A stretch of DNA of 9,910 nt, from positions 1 through 9,910 of the forward strand of contig CAMPIC010000062.1 of assembly GCA_946886185.1 (NCBI GenBank), written 5' to 3'. The notes beneath the pieces were generated by a model. It was not told where the DNA came from and searched no databases. It saw nothing but the letters and a program-made list of their open reading frames with translations. Positions 6,874 to 9,910 of the stretch are shown one piece after another (the first letter of the stretch is position 1; each line of letters begins with the position of its first letter). The position numbers and the translations under genes are program-made. This stretch comes from an uncultured bacterium. Its GTDB lineage: Bacteria; Eisenbacteria; RBG-16-71-46; CAIMUX01.

Positions 6874-8025
6874 TCACAAACCGAGAAGACGAGCGACCAC
6901 CATGCGCTGGATGTCGGTCGTGCCCGCGTAGAGCACTCCCCCGACGGCATCGCGCAGATCCCGTTCCACGTGATACTCGGGGAGATACCCATTTCCACCG
7001 AAGGTGCGGATCGCGTCCAGGCTGGAGGAGAGAAAACTCTCGCTCAGACAGAGCTTGAGCAGCGCCGCCTCCAGCATGGCAGGGCGCCCCGACTGCTCGA
7101 GCCACGCGACGTGGTAGAGCAGGAGGCGGGACGTTTCCAACCGTAGCTTCATGTCGACGATCCGGTTCGAAACCGACTGGAACTTCCCGATCGGCCGCTT
7201 GAACTGATGCCGTTCGCGCGCGTACTGGATCGCCTCTTCGAGCTGTCTCTGCATCGCGCCGAGCTGGCTCGCGAGGATCGAGCATCGCTCCAGCTCGAGA
7301 GAATTGTTCGAGATGCTGGCGCCCGCACCTTCCGGGCCGAGACGGTCGGCCTCCGGGACGAAGCAGTCGGTGAGGGTCAGATCTCCCATCGGAACGGTCC
7401 GAAGTCCCATCTTGCTGCGCATCTCTCCTCGCTCGAGCCCGGGACTCTTGGCATCGACGAGGAAGCCGGTGATCCCCCAATTGCCGAGCGCGGGATCCAG
7501 GGTGGCGAAGAGGAGCACGAAGTCCGCGATCGGACCGAGGGTGATGAACTTCTTCTTCCCATTGAGGATGTACCCGCCTTCGGTCTTTCGCGCGGTCGTC
7601 CGGAGACTGAATGCGTCGGATCCCGACTCCGGCTCGGTGAGCGCGTGGGCGCCGATCCGATCGCCGCGGCAGATCGCCGGGAGGAACCGGTTCTTCTGCT
7701 CTTCCGTCCCGAATTCGAGGACCGGATGCGCGACCGTCCACATCTGGGTGTTGAGCGCGAAGGTCAGTCCGGTGTCGCGGCAGCCATAGCCCATCGCTTC
7801 CATGGCGAGGACGGCGGAGAGAAAGTCGGTGGTGATGCCGGAGGAGTTGTACGGACCGGGGATGGCCATGCTCTGGATCCCGAAATCGGCGCACTTGCGC
7901 CAATTTTCACGGGAGAACTCTCCTCGCGGTTCCCTCTCCAGGACATCGTCTTCCAGCGCCTGCTGCGCGAACTCGATCACGGCCGCGCGCAACGCGAGCT
8001 GATCGGTGTTCCACGAGAAGTCCAT
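6874..8025 (-). CDS. Acyl-CoA dehydrogenase-fold flavoprotein, probable prolyl-S-carrier protein dehydrogenase
   Basis: 383 aa, a full-length acyl-CoA dehydrogenase fold and first gene of the operon. ALTEPESGSD (128-137) is the FAD-contacting family signature, and RHQFKRPIG with the following FQSVSNRIVDMKLRLE (272-297) and FGGNGYLPEY (342-351) are the usual C-terminal signatures. The glutamate that serves as base in most family members (YEGT) is absent: residues 366-369 read YAGT. Glu246 in LELER sits where isovaleryl-CoA dehydrogenase keeps its base. PltE/RedW/CloN3-type proline oxidases share this arrangement as I recall them. Its place in an operon with an A enzyme and a discrete carrier implies that it oxidises carrier-bound proline, by two or more electron pairs, to pyrrole-2-carbonyl; a single oxidation to a pyrroline, as in anatoxin biosynthesis, is possible. 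Start at 8025 is supported by GGGGAG 10 nt upstream and by the MDF opening expected for this group. Confidence 0.88.
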   Translation of the reverse strand: MDFSWNTDQLALRAAVIEFAQQALEDDVLEREPRGEFSRENWRKCADFGIQSMAIPGPYNSSGITTDFLSAVLAMEAMGYGCRDTGLTFALNTQMWTVAHPVLEFGTEEQKNRFLPAICRGDRIGAHALTEPESGSDAFSLRTTARKTEGGYILNGKKKFITLGPIADFVLLFATLDPALGNWGITGFLVDAKSPGLERGEMRSKMGLRTVPMGDLTLTDCFVPEADRLGPEGAGASISNNSLELERCSILASQLGAMQRQLEEAIQYARERHQFKRPIGKFQSVSNRIVDMKLRLETSRLLLYHVAWLEQSGRPAMLEAALLKLCLSESFLSSSLDAIRTFGGNGYLPEYHVERDLRDAVGGVLYAGTTDIQRMVVARLLGL

Positions 8026-8035
8026 CCGCTCATTG

Positions 8036-8041
8036 CTCCCC
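8036..8041 (-). promoter_or_regulatory. Ribosome binding site of the dehydrogenase gene (operon leader)
   Basis: GGGGAG on the minus strand lies 10 nt before the ATG at 8025. An out-of-frame ATG at 8033 sits only 2 nt after it, too close to be used well. Confidence 0.55.
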
Positions 8042-8086
8042 GAAAACCATCCCGCGCGTCCGGAGGCCTGCGATCAGGAACAGGCG

Positions 8087-8106
8087 CGCCGGCTGAGGAG
8101 CCGGCG
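8087..8106. promoter_or_regulatory. Perfect 8-bp inverted repeat with GAGG loop
   Basis: CGCCGGCT, loop GAGG, AGCCGGCG. In the leftward transcript this would be a GC-rich hairpin in the leader, about 60 nt before the dehydrogenase start. As DNA it could be an operator half-site pair. There is no U-run, so it is not a standard terminator. Confidence 0.5.
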
Positions 8107-8174
8107 TCCGCGAGTCGTCGATTGCCACGACGGATCGTTTCTGACAAACTATCTTAGCACGAAATGAACGGCCC

Positions 8175-8194
8175 GGATCGTGCCGACACGATCC
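8175..8194. promoter_or_regulatory. Perfect 8-bp inverted repeat with CCGA loop, upstream of the cyclodeaminase start
   Basis: GGATCGTG, loop CCGA, CACGATCC. It ends 27 nt before the chosen ATG at 8222, so it could be an operator or a 5'-leader hairpin. It includes the possible GTG start at 8180, which makes that start less likely. Confidence 0.5.
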
Positions 8195-8221
8195 TCATCC
8201 TCGGCAGGTGCACGAATCCCC

Positions 8222-9316
8222 ATGCTCACGACACTCCTCGCGTCGAACGATGTCCGACTGATCGCGCAGCGGTTCGGTCTCGATCCGCTCATGGATGCGA
8301 TGATCGACCGGCTGGGGCAATGCTTGCAGAGCTATGACGCGAATCAGATCGATGTGAAGATCCGCGACGGGTTTGCCTATTCCAGCCCCGCCCTCGGTCT
8401 GATCGAGTGGATGCCGGTGCTGGAGCCGGGACGCGCCACCATCAAGATCGTCGGATACCATCCGAGGAATCCGGCCGTTCGCGGCATTCCCACGATCCTT
8501 TCGACCGTAGCGGTGTTCGATCCGGTCACCGGCCATCTGACCGGATTGGTCGACGGAACCTTTTTGACCGCGTTGCGAACGGGCGCCGCCTCCGCGGTGG
8601 CCTCTCGGATTCTGGCCTCTCCACGATCGCGCGCGCTCGGGTTGATCGGAGCGGGCGCGCAAGCGGTTACGCAGCTCCATGGAATGGTCCGGGTGCTCCA
8701 GTCGCTGGAGACGGTCTACGTCTACGATCTCGTTTTGGATCGATCGCGCAGTTTCCTCGAGCGGGTCTCGCCTCTGCTTCCTCCCGGAGTTTCGATCCAC
8801 CTCTCGACTCCCGACGAATTGCTGCCCAAGGTCGACGTTCTGTGTACGCAGACGAGCGTCGAGCCGGGAGACGGTCCGGTATTTGAAGACGGCCCCCACA
8901 AGGGGCACCTCCATGTGAACGCGATCGGATCCGACTTTCCGGGAAAGATCGAGCTGCCGCTCGCGCTGCTGGAACGGGGCATCGTCTGTCCCGATTTTCC
9001 GGAACAGGCGATTCGGGAAGGGGAGTGCCAGCAGCTCACGCGGCAGCAGATCGGTCCGAGCCTGGCGGCTCTGGTCAAAGATCCCGATCGGTATCGCTTC
9101 GCCCACGAAGGCCCGACCGTGTTCGATTCCACCGGCTTCGCTCTGGAAGATGCGGTCGCCGCGCAGCTGCTCCTCGATCTCGCCGCGGAGATGGGCGTGG
9201 GGAGTTCGCTCGAGCTCGAAAGCGTCTCGGAAGATCCCTGGAATCCGTACGCGTTCTATCGCGAGCCGGCCGGCTCCCTGGAATCCGCCGCGTCGGATAC
9301 CCCGTTCCGGGTGTAG
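8222..9316 (+). CDS. ocd: Ornithine cyclodeaminase (ornithine to proline)
   Basis: 364 aa from the ATG at 8222. The family converts L-ornithine to L-proline and ammonia with tightly bound NAD. Visible family features: Arg48 (VKIRDG), Lys75 in ATIKIVGYHPRNP, TALRTGAASA with Arg119, the Rossmann GAGAQA (143-148), NAIGSDFPGKIEL with catalytic Asp238, EGECQQL (266-272) and VFDSTGFALED (300-310). These match Pseudomonas putida ornithine cyclodeaminase (Arg45, Lys69, Arg112, Asp228) in order and spacing. A GTG at 8180 would add 14 residues, but the ATG places the N terminus as in the known enzyme and the GTG lies in a hairpin. SD support for either is weak. It is transcribed away from the NRPS operon and would supply proline for the proline-loading enzymes there. 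Lysine cyclodeaminase (pipecolate) is the main alternative. The last 61 bp overlap the opposing lipid kinase gene. Confidence 0.88.
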   Translation: MLTTLLASNDVRLIAQRFGLDPLMDAMIDRLGQCLQSYDANQIDVKIRDGFAYSSPALGLIEWMPVLEPGRATIKIVGYHPRNPAVRGIPTILSTVAVFDPVTGHLTGLVDGTFLTALRTGAASAVASRILASPRSRALGLIGAGAQAVTQLHGMVRVLQSLETVYVYDLVLDRSRSFLERVSPLLPPGVSIHLSTPDELLPKVDVLCTQTSVEPGDGPVFEDGPHKGHLHVNAIGSDFPGKIELPLALLERGIVCPDFPEQAIREGECQQLTRQQIGPSLAALVKDPDRYRFAHEGPTVFDSTGFALEDAVAAQLLLDLAAEMGVGSSLELESVSEDPWNPYAFYREPAGSLESAASDTPFRV

Positions 9317-9910
9317 TCGGGACCGACCACCAACGAGATCGAGTGCCGGGCCAGCTCGACCACCACCGGAGTTCGCCCGATCCACTCGCCGTCGACCTGG
9401 ACGGAGAGCACCGGATTCGCGCTGATCTTGATCGACCGCCCCCTCCAATGGCTGAAGCCGGGCGCGTCTCCCTTCGATCCTGCCCCGAAGAGCTGCGCGA
9501 CACCCTCGAGCACGGTGCGCGCATCGGTGTGATCGATCACGAAGAGATCGAGCTCGCGGTCATGCGGAGAGATGCTCGACCCCACGGTGCGGCCCAGCAG
9601 CTCCAATCGTCCCATGTTCGCGACGATCCCGGACTGCCCGGCGGCCACCATCGGCTCGCCGTCGATCTCCAGATCGATGACCGCGGAGCGCCCTTCCACC
9701 AGACCTTCGATGAACGCGAAGAGGTAGGCGGCGAATCCGAAGCGATCTTTCGCCTTGCGATCCGCATTCTCGACCGCCTTCGCGGGCACTCCGACGCCGA
9801 GCCCGACCAGGAAGTGCCGATCGAGCTCCGGGAGATAGCCCACGTCGAACGAGTCCGCGCTCCCGGTGAGCGCGACCTGCAAGGCCTCGGCCCGCGCGGT
9901 AGGGATGCGC
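9256..9910 (-). CDS. Diacylglycerol kinase/YegS-family lipid kinase, C-terminal part (partial, runs off right edge)
   Basis: The reading frame is open to the right edge, so the N-terminal nucleotide-binding half (with the GGDGT signature) lies outside the window; about 217 residues are visible. The part seen is the family's C-terminal beta-rich domain. IPTARAEALQVALTGSADSF follows the usual post-GTaN segment. HFLVGLGVGVPAKAV corresponds to the FSxGxGxDAxV strand-turn, followed by Lys-rich KAKDRFGFAAYLFAFIEG. ANPVLSVQVDGEWIG and TPVVVELARHSISLVVGP match the closing DGE element and last strands. Such enzymes phosphorylate diacylglycerol or related lipids at the membrane. The tail beyond VVGP (about 20 residues) overlaps the cyclodeaminase gene antisense by 61 bp. 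There is no visible link to the NRPS pathway, so it may mark the cluster border. Exact lipid substrate is unknown. Confidence 0.8.
   Translation of the reverse strand, partial: RIPTARAEALQVALTGSADSFDVGYLPELDRHFLVGLGVGVPAKAVENADRKAKDRFGFAAYLFAFIEGLVEGRSAVIDLEIDGEPMVAAGQSGIVANMGRLELLGRTVGSSISPHDRELDLFVIDHTDARTVLEGVAQLFGAGSKGDAPGFSHWRGRSIKISANPVLSVQVDGEWIGRTPVVVELARHSISLVVGPDYTRNGVSDAADSREPAGSR

Larger units (their letters stand above)
8026..8221. promoter_or_regulatory. Divergent intergenic region between the NRPS operon and the cyclodeaminase gene
   Basis: About 196 bp separate the two divergent starts, the only sizeable non-coding stretch in the window. Promoters for both the leftward operon and the rightward gene should lie here. 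The least GC-rich part, roughly 8137-8164, is the best place for core promoter elements: TATCTT at 8150-8155 on the plus strand and TAAGAT at 8151-8156 read on the minus strand are weak -10 candidates, and neither has a convincing -35 at the right distance. Two perfect inverted repeats (8087-8106 and 8175-8194) flank this AT-richer stretch. No tRNA, riboswitch or further gene is recognisable. Confidence 0.5.

Noticed and set aside
6545..7903. 452-codon minus-strand frame overlapping the dehydrogenase and adenylation genes
   Set aside because: Shifted frame of two well-supported genes; very Arg/Pro-rich with no domain.
8087..8106. Rho-independent terminator
   Set aside because: No T-run follows the stem on either strand, and it sits between divergent starts, not after a gene.
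8180..8221. GTG start giving a 14-residue longer cyclodeaminase
   Set aside because: It lies within an 8-bp inverted repeat, has no clear Shine-Dalgarno, and the ATG at 8222 aligns the N terminus with known ornithine cyclodeaminase. Not fully excluded.
8195..9448. 417-codon minus-strand frame opposite the cyclodeaminase
   Set aside because: Antisense shadow; the plus strand carries all ornithine cyclodeaminase signatures.

Overview
The window is GC-rich, densely coded DNA that reads as part of a nonribosomal peptide (NRPS) biosynthetic gene cluster. The strong G/C bias at third codon positions, the almost gap-free gene packing and the family types suggest a high-GC, probably Gram-negative and possibly uncultivated bacterium (for example a myxobacterial or related lineage). 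I cannot fix the phylum from sequence alone.

Layout: a five-gene, minus-strand operon occupies positions 8025 down to 1. In transcription order it encodes (i) an acyl-CoA-dehydrogenase-fold flavoprotein (8025-6874), (ii) a stand-alone adenylation enzyme (6843-5248), (iii) a stand-alone carrier protein (5251-5006), (iv) a C-A-T NRPS module of 1537 aa whose A domain is interrupted by a PP-loop ATP pyrophosphatase domain (5013-400), and (v) the start of another NRPS beginning with a condensation domain, which runs off the left edge (396-1). The last four genes are tightly coupled: a 4-bp overlap, an 8-bp overlap and a 3-nt gap. Divergently, on the plus strand, lies an ornithine cyclodeaminase gene (8222-9316). 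It is separated from the operon by a roughly 200-bp regulatory region that holds two perfect 8-bp inverted repeats with 4-nt loops. The right edge carries the 3' part of a diacylglycerol-kinase/YegS-type lipid kinase gene on the minus strand, whose end overlaps the cyclodeaminase gene tail to tail.

How the genes fit together (inference from families): ornithine cyclodeaminase would make L-proline from L-ornithine. The stand-alone A enzyme would load proline on the 81-aa carrier, and the flavoprotein would oxidise prolyl-S-carrier towards pyrrole-2-carbonyl (or a pyrroline), as in the PltF/PltL/PltE logic of pyoluteorin and the RedM/RedO/RedW logic of prodiginines. The C domain of the 1537-aa module would then join this starter to its own amino acid. 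The specificity-pocket residues I read there (DLTKIGEVAK) are close to the classical asparagine code. The following NRPS would extend the chain.

The standout is the 1537-aa protein. Between core motifs A8 and A9, where other interrupted A domains usually carry a methyltransferase, it holds about 370 residues with a four-cysteine zinc-ribbon-like start, an SGGKDS PP-loop, a central CxxC and a distinctive C-terminal block. This resembles the WbpG-type amidotransferase and tRNA-thiolation ATPases. It suggests on-line amidation, amidine or thioamide chemistry on a carrier-bound residue. The same A domain also carries a nearly identical 21-bp in-frame tandem repeat in an expanded A2-A3 linker.
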